A DNA stretch of 64,000 nt from Blastomyces gilchristii SLH14081 (lineage: Eukaryota > Ascomycota > Eurotiomycetes > Onygenales > Ajellomycetaceae). The notes beneath the pieces were generated by a model. The model made no database searches and had not been told where the DNA came from. It saw only the letters and a program-made list of their open reading frames with translations. This document shows, one piece after another, positions 23,657 through 34,539 of this stretch. The stretch spans positions 433,493 through 497,492 of the forward strand of contig NW_003101678.1 in the NCBI RefSeq assembly GCF_000003855.2, written 5' to 3'. The first letter of the stretch is position 1. Every line of letters starts with the position of its first letter. The position numbers were made by a program, and so were the translations under genes.

Positions 23657-25250
23657 GTTGATGTTTTTGTTATTGAAAGGCTTCAATGTTTTTGGTGCTG
23701 GGGGCGGAAATCATTGGGGTGGTTGCGGGGGTTGGCTTGGTAGACCGGGCGCTCATTCTGGTGAACGAAGATGTAGAGGCCACTGTAGAGGCCACTGGTT
23801 GCGATCACTGGCGTTGGGCAGGTTAGAAGAAATATGATAAGATGGTGGGTGTTTCGGAGGGAAGGCCAGCTTAAGGGGCGAGCATCGCTTCCTTATATGT
23901 CCTTGGTCTCCCATGCCTCCGTGCTTTCCCCTTCCATCTTCTCATCTTCTCCTCATCTCTCCCAACCGTACCACCATGGATTCGCTGATCGCGCGGCGCA
24001 GCTGCTGGATCAGGAACCCCCACCCCCGCTTCCTTAAGCCCTTTTCATCCCCTCTTGATTCTCGCCTCCCGTGATCCGCCCCCTCAAAGTCATCGAAAGC
24101 CATGGAAAGTCGGAGAGCCAAAAAATCAGCTAGTCCGGTCCATGCGCGTCAGAGTGCGTGAGGGAGGGGAAGGGCATCATCGCGGGCTGGCTGAAGCTCG
24201 CTAAAATTTCCCCCGAACAGACATTCCTCCTCATAATCATGTGGGAGAGGCATTTTTGCCATTGGTCCAGCGGTGCATCATGCATTCAGATGCGAGGCAC
24301 AGCACAGCTAAAAACACTGTCCCAGCTGACCATTCTGCAGGTTGATCTCCAGTCTGAAAATCACCCTTCCAGCACCGACTGTGATTGGAATGCCAGGGAA
24401 CGCCGGAGATCACCGCGCGACACCGCCCCCAACTGAGACGCACATGCCTGTCTCCCCTGCGAGGTGGCGCGGCACAGCAGCTGAGGGCGCAGCTGGCCCG
24501 AATAACTCCGAGAAGCCAGGGAGGTGGGTTGGCTCTGTCCGTTGGGAGAAGACCTCACACAACTGCTTGCTCGCTCGAGAAGCGGCCGTCCGATCCAGTC
24601 CCGCGAGCCTTTGCCAGGCGGGACAGCAGGCAACCATGGAAGCAGAGAACACCGCTCCTGCGAGAGCAAATGATCGGACGGTTCAGGAAACGGGGAAGGA
24701 CAAGCTGGCTCAATGATGAACCGCGGAGCCGGGAGGGGAGAAACCAAAGTGGGGCGGGGCGCCGGACAAGGAGGGCGGCATGGGGACATGCCAGCGGGAG
24801 GAGAGAGAGGGGGAGCGAGAGAAAGGAAAAGAAAAAGAGAAGAGGATGGGGTGGGAAAGAAGATGGTCTCCCAGCAGCGGGAGGTCGGTCGGGCTTTATA
24901 TGGCATGCAGCACGCCAAGAGCTACCAGGAAGCAGGCGCCGGAGCGCTAGGCCTGGTCAGGAAATGCGCAGGTCCTCACATTACAGACACAGGCATTCCC
25001 AGTTAGAGCTTGTCACACCGGCAACAAAGCCAAAACACTTCGTGGTCAGTTGGTTAATGCCAGAAGACATCAGCCTGTGAGCTCCGGTTTGAGGAAGCAG
25101 TAGAACGGAGTGAGGTCATGTGACAAAGCTAGTTAGCCACCACGGCTTCAAAATGGTGGCATTCCTAGATAAATGATGGCGTGTCTGAAATATATAAAGT
25201 GGTAGAGAAATCCTAACTGTCTGCTTGAGAAACAACTCGAATACACCAGT
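23657..25250. other. GC-rich intergenic stretch, no convincing gene
   Basis: This is the most GC-rich part of the window, with GA/CT-rich tracts (24790-24850) and a TATA-like TTTATATGG near 24895. ORFs are long on both strands simply because GC-rich DNA has few stops. The largest (24385-25080 plus, 24361-24918 minus) are Arg/Gly/Ser-rich and resemble no protein. A short upstream ORF (MSARSTKPTPATT..., near 23750 on the minus strand) may be in the leader of the 23656 gene. Confidence 0.55.
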
Positions 25251-25831
25251 ATGGCGACTCACCATTCTACTGCATATGTTGACATGCTGCTGGCGTTGGA
25301 CCGCATCCCATGAAAATATGCTCTTTATGCTCAAGCTTTCAATTGGCTTCTGCTCGCAGCTTATTTGATTCTCCCAGGCACGTTTCAAAATCATCCTCTA
25401 TCCCGAGCAGTGCAAAGCTACCTTGTTAAATCTGGGAAAGATCTTCCAAACCTTGGTCCTGTTCAAAACCCTTTGCTGTTGGCCATCTCTTGCCTTTTTA
25501 TCTCGGCAGGATGGCTGGGGTTATTTTGGCTCGGTTGCACCTGGCGAGGGAATTATATCTGGCTTGTTGATCAGCTTTTCATGTAAGAGAGTAAATGATG
25601 GATTTGGTCCATTGCTTGAATAACAGTTCTAGCCCTAGCTTGCTCAACTCCATCGCCGGACTGGTTGCTACGTTGATCAACATATACACCGCCAAAGAGG
25701 GTCATTGGTCAGCAACCGCGATCGCTGCTGTTGTAATCACTGGCTCTTCAACTGTGATCAGTGGTGGGCTTTTTCTTCTGTACAAATTGCGAAAAATAGG
25801 CAAGCTTCGGAGGTCTTATGAACAAACATGA
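25251..25831 (+). pseudogene. Multi-pass membrane protein gene with one early stop
   Basis: The start ATG at 25251 gives MATHHSTAYVDMLLALDRIP, then TGA at 25311-25313, then an uninterrupted frame KYALYAQAFNWLLLAAYLIL. An intron at 25583-25626 (GTAAGA to TAACAG, 44 bp) keeps the phase, and the frame ends TAA-free until 25831 (KLRRSYEQT). The full product would be 178 residues with four hydrophobic segments (about residues 26-40, 75-95, 125-145 and 150-168) and a basic cytoplasmic tail. The TGA most simply comes from TGG (Trp). With no usable ATG after it, the gene is probably dead by a single mutation. Family not recognised. Confidence 0.6.
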
Positions 25832-26063
25832 GAACTGTGGTAGAAGGGGCCTAAGGCGAGGTTAACAATGAAATGTCAATGTAGGATACTCCCATCAAGG
25901 AATTCATGGTTCATGCTCAAAGGCACGTGACAGCTTCTGGTGCAAGGATGAAGGGGCTTGGCAGCGATCAAACTGTACTACAAATCTCCTTGCTTCTGTT
26001 CTTCCAGATGTTTTCACCACTATTTTGGTAAAGCAAAAGATCAGATTCTGTCTGCCTGCTAAA

Positions 26064-27646
26064 ATGGATAGATACTACTATCTCCCTTGTCCACTATGTG
26101 AGCATAACGTGGTTATATCCCAAACTGAGCATTATCGAGTCTTGCCATTAGACCGAACTCAAGAAGCCGTCATGATGAAAAGTCCCAGATGGGAACCTCC
26201 TCATAAAATTAAAGTCGGAGATCTTTGTTTTATTCAAGGCCGGAGCTACCCCAAGATCAGCTATTTGCAAAGAGCGTGGCTTCTACATAAGAGATGCCTT
26301 GAGTTTGTTGAACAGCTTTCCACAACAAAGCTGTATCACTTACTAGATCTGATCGAACCGACTTTCCTCGCACGATCTGCGCCGAAGACCAGTGTACATG
26401 GTGCTTTCTACTACCCCCAGCCGAAGAAGGATGACCCGAACTACGCAGAGAAGGTGATACCGCACTCAGAGACTACATATATTGATCAGTTGATGAGTTT
26501 CGCCAAGTATTTGTGGATGTTCATACATGGATTTCTGCTCCGGCCCCTACCAGGCGATCGTCAAACGCCTTTTTTCCAGAGATTACCAGAAGAGATTTGG
26601 GATATGATTCTTGAACATGATATTGGCCGATTACTGTTTGTTCTGGAAACCGCATCTCAGCTGACAGGCAAGAGGGATACTCCTCTCATCATCCCAACTG
26701 AGAGATTCACAATCAAAGAGTCAAAAATTCGAAGCCCTGCCATACGGATTCATTGTCGTAACATCGGACGACGATCATATATCCATCATGTCTCCAATCC
26801 TACAGACAGCGATACCGAGGGCGACAATTTGGTGGACTACATGCTTAATGATAGCAAGTATCTTGCCATCAAAAGTGATGGAATCGGTGTTGTGGACATC
26901 TCTTTTGAACAGAGAAACGGCCAACCACATTGGGCTTTGGACACTCCTGTTCGACCCTTCCATGCGGAGATATCTGAAATCAGAGCTACAGAACTCCAGT
27001 GCTTGCGGATTATCTGCGACGTACGTAACTACCTGGCTATAGAATGCAATGCGATCCTAGCTGACTTCTTTAGTCTCAGAAATGCCGTGCAATTATTCCG
27101 TCCAATCGAACTGGGCCAGAGCCTTTCTTCTCCAAGACACCCTTTCCCCCGAATAATTGCTGGGTTGACTGTGGATTCTCAGCATTAGAACTCACTCCTG
27201 GCAATCCTTTCATCCACATCGCAAAGGCAACATACATTCCGTTTGCGAACCTTGAGAAGATTGCACTAGAAGTGGATACCAGCCGGCTTGGAATTACAGA
27301 AATCAGACTTGATTCAAAAGATGAGAGAGATCATGTTGTTCATTTCCCTCAACCTCCCCGGCAGGTGAAGTTCCAGGTTTGTACCGTGCCACTTGGCTTC
27401 AAGTATCCTTATCTCCAGGTCAGTCCATTCTGCTCTATGTACAGATGGCATCTATTCTAATAACCATAGTTTGAGGTTAATGGGCAATGGCTACCCCAAA
27501 CTCCATCAGGATGCACAATACTTCGAGAGGAGTTGGTGCATAATGTTATAGGAATGTGGTGGGCACGAACTTTCCCATTTATACCCATACATATTGGTTT
27601 TGTTGTGTCCCAGAAGACAGATCTTAAAAATACCTTGATGAACTAG
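26064..27646 (+). pseudogene. F-box-like protein gene, frameshifted
   Basis: The frame from 26064 (MDRYYYLPCPLCEHNVV, a CxxC start often seen in fungal F-box proteins) runs to 27188. An earlier in-frame ATG at 26025 is less likely. Around residues 168-200 it carries an F-box-like stretch, FFQRLPEEIWDMILEHDI, the SCF adaptor-binding motif that recruits substrates for ubiquitination. At about 27120 homologous-looking coding shifts frame: a +1/-1 change leads into CWVDCGFSALELTPGNPFIH and runs to 27418. A 51-bp intron follows (27419-27469, CTAATAAC branch), then FEVNGQWLPQTPSGCTILRE to TAG at 27644-27646. Either a frameshift has broken the gene or a tiny intron is missed. Confidence 0.6.
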
Positions 27647-27718
27647 CTTTTTTGAGCTATTAAAGAATGAATCTGGTCGGTAGAAATACAAAGGAATTGA
27701 TCCTCCTCTTGTTGCATC

Positions 27719-28342
27719 TTAGACATTAAAATACTCTAAGCAGTGCTCTAAAATCGCCACAATTCTTGCTTCATCAGCATCAAAATCCAAGGGCTCATTA
27801 GGTATGGGATCAAAATCCGCCGCACCCCGAACCTCAAAAAACTGACACTTCAGACCTCCACCCCTTGAGGTTGCAAATGCAAATCCCTTGCGACGTCCTC
27901 CCTGAGCAACAGCCTTCTGGGTGACTTCCTCGACCAGTGTGTTTCGTAGCTCATTGATGTCTTGAGTTGCTGAGACTCTGCCAAACACAACAATACTTCC
28001 TCCGAGTGTTATGAATAATGCCTGGCTTGTCCTGGGTGGCTGGAAGGCAGTTTTGACTTCCTGCTGGATGCCAGCACTCGGTGCGATTCTTCGAAGGTTT
28101 TCATGAAGAAAATTGACAACAAAGTCAGTCACGTTTGCCAGATTCCCATGTTGTGCTTTATCATGCATGGTGGCAATGGTTCCTGTTGGCTCATTCATGG
28201 TCTTGAGGATCATCAGCTGTGTACTTAATCAGTTTAACTCTCTTTGACACATACCATGAGGATGGCCGGCCTGTAAAATGCCGCTGCTGTTTGGGGTCGG
28301 GTGAAGTTAGATCTGCTATTTTCAGTCAATCTATGCCAGAGA
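27719..28342 (-). CDS. Hypothetical protein, at least two exons, unknown function
   Basis: The last exon (27719-28216) encodes MNEPTGTIATMHDKAQHGNL through QALFITLGGSIVVFGRVSAT and ends FDADEARIVAILEHCLEYFNV. A 38-bp intron (28217-28254, GTATGT to TACACAG) joins it in frame to an upstream exon (28255-28342) reading NFTRPQTAAAFYRPAILM. The upstream end is probably another acceptor (CTTTCTCCAG). The 5' exons are not resolved between 28343 and about 28620. The protein looks globular, soluble and intact where read. I do not recognise it. It converges with the F-box gene, 72 bp away. Confidence 0.5.
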
Positions 28343-28806
28343 CTGGAGAAAGAATTTCAAAATCAAAAGACTCAGACTACAGGCCTTATTTAATTCATGC
28401 TCATGGTTCCAACTCGCTTAATTCCTTGCTTTTCGAGGTTAGCCTATCGGATATCTTGCTCAATTTGATTGGCTTATCTAGGTACAGCATCAGACATTCC
28501 GGCCGGATAAAATTTCAGTTTCAGCAGCCAGAGCATGATGGCAGTGGTCATACATGCAGCGAGCGGAACTAGCTGGAGGAAGCTCTATTGGATGGTATCA
28601 AATCTGGGCCACCACTGTAGTATGTTATACTCGCGATGCCGGAAGGCTTGGCAGTGCGAGAAAGCCTTAGTCCAATAGGAAATATAGGAACCTCATGCAT
28701 GCAAAATCCATACCGCAGAAAGAGTACTACTTGCAAAGGTAATTTGAAAGGGGAATATTTCGGCCCTAGCTGTCGGACTGATTTGGAATCCTTTCCCAGT
28801 GATAGA
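28343..28806. other. Probable leader/5' exons of the 27719 gene
   Basis: Short reading frames on both strands, none convincing. A minus-strand ATG near 28540 (MLWLLKLKFYPAGMSDA) followed by a GTACCT could be a first exon of the 27719 gene, but I cannot prove it. Confidence 0.3.
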
Positions 28807-31800
28807 TCACATTTCTATATACTTCCACTTTCTTCCTTGCCCCCTGACTCTCCGCTCGCACTCACTGCACTGAATGTGAAATGGAACACCATGGTTCTCG
28901 AGTCCAAAATTACTCTCCAGATCCTGCTGGTCAATAAACCACTGGATGGTGTTTGGGAACATGCTTACTTCATGTATAGCATCATCACGACACAGGGCGA
29001 GGGTGACTGTCTCCTTGAGATCTCGAACGCAGAACCGAACCGGCCGGCAGTAGCGCTGGCAAGATTCGCATATATCCTCCTCCGCCAGGCAGAAGCCTAA
29101 GTTCAAGCTGTCTTTGTAGAAGCAGAGAGTGGTGGGGCGTAATGATAACAAAGCCTGGATGATAGGCCGCGGTGGCGCGCGGCACTGAAGGGAGCCAACA
29201 CAGTAGAATAGACCAGAATGGAAATCTGGCACGGCGTCCAATATGAAGTAGAAGCACGACACCAGTAGCAGGATGAGTGCTTCTTCTATCCTTTTCCGGG
29301 GTTGCTTCCGCACCCACTGTGACATGGATTCCGTGGCGTCTGCATCGTTCATCGCCGGTGGTGCTCCTGAAAATGGAAAGTTGATACGCATAAACTGTTT
29401 CTGCGTCAGTGGATCAAGGAGGTTCCAGATCTCCCGCCAGGACTCCTCCCCATCATATGACGCGTTGAAGGCCCGGTAGCCCCGGGAGAGCCACCCATCC
29501 ACAAATACATTCTGAAAGCTGGACGTCTTTGGTGACTGCACAAGTGACTGTGACCCCGTACCTAGCGAGATCACAACATCTGGTTTTGTCGTGGGCCAGA
29601 GGTGCTGGGCTTCTGACAGCGCCATGTGAACTGGGTTGTTGTTGTGTGGATGAGTGCCGCCATTCTGAAGACTCCCAACCCTGGGTATATTGACTGATGG
29701 AAACAAGCTATCTCTCTGTCAGATATCAGATGCTCATGATGGAGAAGAGATGTACTCTGGAACGGCTGTGGTCACCCGCCTGCTGCGAATTCAAAAGTTA
29801 GCTTGGTCTGAGAGACAGGCCAAGGATGTACACTCACACCTGCCAGACAAGCGGATCATCATCACTCTTGGTTTGGGCATATTGATACCCTACAAGGTCT
29901 TTGTCAGCTAGAAGCTAAAAATCAAATAGAGAGGCGCTATACTGTGATTTCTTCCAGGAGATGTTTCACTGTTATAATTCATAATCAGGACTGGGGCTCT
30001 GTCGCCAATGGTGCTGGTTATGATGGCCACTTTCCAGGCTGATATATTTGATCGTGGGGTGTTGCGCATCCGCAGTGTGGGTCTGAAGTGGTGGATGTAA
30101 ACACTATCTATGTTCTTGCTTTTGTATACACCATCTGCCCACAGGGCCTTCACCAGGCGATGTGGTTTTGTGATTCCAACCTTTTGGTTCTTCTCAAAGA
30201 AAAGCTTCATCTGCTTCAGACAAGCAGACTTTGTGTCCTTTACATCATGTTGACAGACCCTCATGTTCAGTGCGACATTGCCTTCTATCTGGTGTGTTAG
30301 CTTCGGGGTAAAGGCAAAGGCCTTGTCAGAACAGAAAGGAGAACAGGCAGGGATTGCATACCTGTGCTTGTTCCACCCCAGAAGTCAACCAGATAGTGAA
30401 GCGGCAGATGGGGAATATAAGCCTGCATCATTTCAAGGACATTCAAGGGCATGATCACATGGATGCCTTCTTCATCAATACTGATTATCCGAACACCCGC
30501 GGTAGATGGTTTCACCCTCACCTTCAAGCAGGTAAGCTCTTTGCATGGAAGGCACTTCTTGATCATGAATTCATCTTCTGAGCCCTCAAACTGTTCACTG
30601 TATTTCTGAGTGCAATAATCACAGATGAAGTGGCTGCATGGTAAAGGATGCTGATGACACTGAAGCAGGCATCAAGAGCATGTAAAGCTCAGTTTCAGTC
30701 CCTTTCATTGCTCTCTACTCTGGCTCAGATTGTAATGATGGACTTCTGAGAAGAACTCATTGTTGTTGATCATTGTGTTGAAGAATACTTTCAAGAAATC
30801 TTCAATCTCCTGGCACTGCAGTTTGGCAAAGGAACAGTCTTCATATACTTGATGTAGGGTGTTAAAGACATGCGCGTGATACAATGCTTGGAAGAGAGTG
30901 CGTGGGCAGAAATCTCAAGAAGGTTAGATCAGAACAGAAGGAGAGAGGAAGGGCTCACTATGTGTCTTTGGAGGATAGGCATCTATCAAGATCGCGGATG
31001 CTACATATAATGCTGTTGCTTTGTATGGGGCCCGCATACAAACAGCCTGTGCAAGAAACATTGATACATGTGATGAGAAGGACCTGTTCAGCAGATGCAT
31101 CCGCTGTGAGGACTGGATGAAGTTGAAAGTGATGAGGGCATTGCCAGCCATGTTCTGCAATGCATCTGAGAACAGACTGCTCAGATGTGTTGCTGAAAAC
31201 ATCAACTGAGTGACTTCTCACACCCGCCTGGCTGCGTGCAGCTCCTCCATCATGTCTCCTTGAAGATCAAGATATTGGGCCTCAGGAGAAAGCTCGGCGG
31301 GCTGAAGATGGGACAACCGCACATCCGCAAAGGATGACAGGAGGCGGGAGGTACTGTCCGGACGGAAGAGATTGTCAATAAACTGATTCTCCTCGAGAAT
31401 GTTCCCCATCACAGCCCCGCCCCTGGTGACGATGATGACGCGGGGGCGGATGGACCGTGGCAGACTTGACGCTGATCCGATGGCCGCCCACCGTTCCAGC
31501 AGCGACTGGGAGGCAGCCAGCCCCCCAAGGTCATCTGCAAAGAGACAGAGGACATCGCAGAAGAGGAACACCAGGCGCGACAGCACAATGTCATAGGGGT
31601 CTCAGTGCCAGGCTCTAGGCCAGTTGACTGGGATCATCTCATGGCAGTGGCAGAGCTTTGGGTCATCAAATGATGGAAGAATATCCCGCCGGCTCAAGTT
31701 GCAGTCAGCAAAGAGCTGGGGATACTTTGAGCTGAGGGAGGAATTGTCTGCCCGCAGGCTGATCTCTGGCCGGTGCTCACTGGTGCTGTGGTATCTGGCT

Positions 31801-31898
31801 TTGCAAAGCTGCTGTAAGGCAGCATTCTTGTGCTTTCTCCCTATGAGCAACATGATTCCCGGGTATTTTTGGGACGGCTCAGGCAGTTCCTGGATCAC
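28807..31898 (-). pseudogene. Patatin-like phospholipase gene, decayed
   Basis: Minus-strand order: an N-terminal region with LLIGRKHKNAALQQLC and, after a stop, LSRLVFLFCDVLCLFADDLG; a helical region (31205-30924, FNFIQSSQ...ASAILIDAYPP); a Cys/His zinc-binding segment (about 30650-30545, HPLPCSHFICDYC); the patatin start (30490-30360, VRIISIDEEGIH...FWGGTSTGM, Ser elbow at 30366-30368); WQ/AGRVTTAVPEYI across a GCTAAC intron near 29790-29850; and the C-terminal half (29706-28807, GSLQNGGTHPHNNNPVHMAL, VVISLGTG). Patatins cleave acyl chains with a Ser-Asp dyad. Here the Asp of the DGG motif is Asn (29662-29664), the Gly-rich oxyanion loop reads DEEGIH for DGGGIR, and stops sit at 31602, 30705 and 30672. 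All can be explained by G-to-A or C-to-T changes. Confidence 0.75.
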
Positions 31899-32119
31899 AT
31901 GTTCAAAACGCCAATCATAGGATATGTTGGGACCTGCACATCCTTCAACAAGCCACAGTCATGAATTATGCTCACAGCGCTCCATCAGATAGACAAGTGT
32001 TTCATAAAGAGTATCTCAATCCAACAGTTGAACATATGTTGCTGGCTAAAGCATGAAGCCAGGTGTGCTTGATTATTATACTCACTATTGTCTATCATCT
32101 GGTGACCTCTTCTTTCAAA
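31899..32119. other. Probable 5' extension of the patatin pseudogene, unresolved
   Basis: No clear ATG for the patatin gene could be placed. The sequence here keeps island composition but shows no open frame of note. Confidence 0.3.
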
Positions 32120-32770
32120 GTCATGGTCTGCCCCCCTCTGTTCAGCATCCCTACTCCTCTATGCATTTTTGACATGCCTTCTCAACTTATGGCTATCCCT
32201 TGTTCCACGTGGGATCCCCTGGTCGGGCTCTGTTTAAGCCATGTAGAATCATGGCTATCCCTGTTCCACCCATCAGCCCTGTTCCTATTCACTATTCTTG
32301 TCGGATTGTGACTCTTCCTATTCCCTTTTGTTTCCCTACTCTCTTGGGAAAGCCATGCCTGTCCCTGTTCCAATTATTTTTCCCTGGTCTCGCAATTATC
32401 CCTGTTTGTTTCAATGGATCACCAGTGGCAGTCCCTGTTCCACTCTGTTTCCCTACTCCACTGGCTTGTCCCTGCTCCACAGTATGGTTTCTTGAAGGTG
32501 GTGGTTCTCCCTGCGGCTCTTGTCATCCCTACTCCACGGCTTGACTTACGGAAAGTGATGGTTCTCCCTGTGGCTCATTCTGTCCCTGCTCCACGGCATG
32601 ATTTGCTGAATTCCGAGGATCTCCCCAATGCATTTGTTTGCCCTGCTCCTCTAAGAGTTCATGGCATAGTTTCTCAGAGTCAGTGGCCATCCCTGCTCCT
32701 CCCATTGCACCTCTTCTGCTGGCCAAGTTTCGTGGAAGCCGTGGTCATCCCTACTCCAGCAGGTATATCT
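32120..32770 (-). repeat. Degenerate minisatellite with CCCTGYTCCAC core, coding-like
   Basis: The motif CCCTGCTCCAC / CCCTACTCCAC recurs roughly every 40-60 bp. Read on the minus strand, the best-kept units are 57 bp and encode VEQGQNEPQGEPSLSVSQA and, with two stops, VE-G-QEPQGEPPPSRNHT. This suggests a decayed protein repeat region of 19-residue units. A non-repeat open stretch continues upstream to about 33000 (HKGHYPEDQRELCVFCDTFQ). It could be the N-terminal part of the patatin gene or a separate lost gene. Confidence 0.5.
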
Positions 32771-33058
32771 ACATCTTTAACATGAAGTCGTTCCTGGCCC
32801 TGTTCGTTGCCATATTTTGCCGCTTGATCTAATCCACTCATAGACTTCCCTGCTCCATGCACTCCACTGTTTGTGGCCCGGCCAGTGTTCATCAATATCT
32901 CTAGACCTTCCTGAAAAGTATCGCAGAAAACACACAGCTCTCTTTGATCTTCAGGATAATGGCCTTTGTGAAGATGTCTCCATGCTACGTTGGTAACTAC
33001 AGGGTATCCTCCCGGGTACCGGGAACAGGCAGTGCCTTTATGGGTATGTTCCAAGGGC

Positions 33059-34348
33059 ATGTTGGTAGTGCTTGCTGACCAACATCCAACAGCAAGCGAT
33101 ACTTTTACAGGAGAAGCCGCCGTCGTCAAGTTTGGCAGAGGCGTCCACGGCAGCCGGAAAGTGGCCGCGGAGGGGTATATTCTAGGTCGGCTAGCGGGCA
33201 CGCCAGGCATCCCTCGTCTGCACTGGTCTGGATGGCCTTTCGCGGACAAGGTAGATGCAGCCATTGTTGTCGACACACATGGCCCCACCCTGGAGTCACT
33301 CTTTGACCAAGCCGGACGGCGACTTAGCCTCGGGACGGTATTGCACCTGGCGGACCAGCTGCTTCGGCGATTGGAGCACATCCACTCACGGTCGGTGATT
33401 CATCAAGATCTCTCACCACACACTTTGGCGCTAGGCGCCACCCGCCTGCACCGTCACCAGATGTTCATTGTTGATTTTGATTGTGCTGAAGTGACCAGCT
33501 GTCGATCAAAGATGCATGCCAATCTTAAAGCTCTGGGCCACATCCTCATCTACCTTCTCGGGACCAATCTCTCCTGGGCGGCATTTCAGAAGGTTGCTGA
33601 AGATACTGGGACTTTTCCAATCAACAACATCCCCCCTCCATTCCTGCTCTACCTGGACAGGATTACAAGGGTGGATTCCGAGGACTATCAGCATCTTCGT
33701 AATGACTTTGGCTATTTCCGTGAACTGCTAGGCATATCAGGTAATTGCTGTCTTGATTTTTCAAACAGTGTTCAGGATCCAAGGGCGGGTCGTACTCTCT
33801 GCACCGCCGAGAAGATAGAAAACAACAGATCGGATATCAAGCACCTTTATGATATGCTCCACCGCGCCGGCGGCAGCGTCAAAGGGACCGGTCTCCCGTT
33901 GAGCGCTGCACAAGAGGCAGGGCTGCTGGACTCTCTTTCGCGGACGCTGGGTCTCTATATGGACATCTTGATCTATGAGAAGACAGCATCGACAACACCG
34001 GCAGCTTTGACCCGGCCATATGAACTCCCGAACTGCATCTGGAGGGATATGCGCTGGTATCTCGCCATGGCGGGAAGCAGGTCTAAAACAGTGAGGAAAG
34101 GTGTGATGGAGCTGTGCTACAGCTTTGTGGCAGTACTTGTGGAAACAGTGCCGCGCTATGAGCTACAGTGGTTGGCGGGGCTGATTGCCCTCAGCAATCG
34201 AAGGAAGGGCATGGAAGACGATGACTGGGAACAGAGAATCTGGCAATCGGTGGGATTGAGATGGCAGAAGCAGTACAGCAGATTGTGGAGAGAATGCTTT
34301 CCGAATTCCACCGCTCTATCAACAGAACCTGAGCTCCCGCTGCTCTAG
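33059..34348 (+). CDS. Casein-kinase-1-like protein, likely pseudokinase
   Basis: The open frame runs 32990-34348 (452 codons). I favour the ATG at 33059 (MLVVLADQHPTASD), since the 23 residues before it look like leader. The kinase fold covers about residues 10-215 from that start: a Lys (EAAVVKFGRG), a helix Glu (KVAAEGYIL), the CK1-like VVDTHGPTLESLF, the catalytic loop VIHQDLSPHTLAL and FIVDFDCAE. In active kinases the last two read HRD and DFG. Here they are HQD and DFD, each one G-to-A step away. Catalytic Asp and metal-binding Asp remain, so activity is doubtful, not excluded. The C-terminal ~230 residues have no match that I know. No intron needed; frame intact. Confidence 0.7.
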   Translation: MLVVLADQHPTASDTFTGEAAVVKFGRGVHGSRKVAAEGYILGRLAGTPGIPRLHWSGWPFADKVDAAIVVDTHGPTLESLFDQAGRRLSLGTVLHLADQLLRRLEHIHSRSVIHQDLSPHTLALGATRLHRHQMFIVDFDCAEVTSCRSKMHANLKALGHILIYLLGTNLSWAAFQKVAEDTGTFPINNIPPPFLLYLDRITRVDSEDYQHLRNDFGYFRELLGISGNCCLDFSNSVQDPRAGRTLCTAEKIENNRSDIKHLYDMLHRAGGSVKGTGLPLSAAQEAGLLDSLSRTLGLYMDILIYEKTASTTPAALTRPYELPNCIWRDMRWYLAMAGSRSKTVRKGVMELCYSFVAVLVETVPRYELQWLAGLIALSNRRKGMEDDDWEQRIWQSVGLRWQKQYSRLWRECFPNSTALSTEPELPLL

Positions 34349-34539
34349 TTTCAAACAGCGCCAGTGGTACGAAGTCACATGAATGAAAGTGCCCGTCTCC
34401 AGTCCAGTTCAACCTTCCGCCACCTGCTTAGATACATCCAAAAGATTCCATCCTTCCACCGTGCTGAAATGCTTCCGCAGCAGGATCACATCCCAGCTTA
34501 TTGTGAAGCCGGTGGCCATTGATTTAAAACATGTTGACC
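34349..34539. other. Short convergent intergenic stretch
   Basis: Between the kinase stop and the SANT-like gene stop. No ORF with support. Confidence 0.4.

Noticed and set aside
24361..25080. Long ORFs on both strands (185 and 231 codons)
   Set aside because: GC-rich DNA with few stops; the products are Arg/Gly/Ser-rich without motifs, and the two strands are open over the same bases.
28636..29100. 154-codon plus ORF opposite the patatin gene
   Set aside because: Antisense to a stretch with clear patatin motifs.
32182..32785. Several overlapping ORFs on both strands in the CCCTGYTCCAC region
   Set aside because: They reflect the repeat unit read in several frames; none is intact on the likely coding strand.
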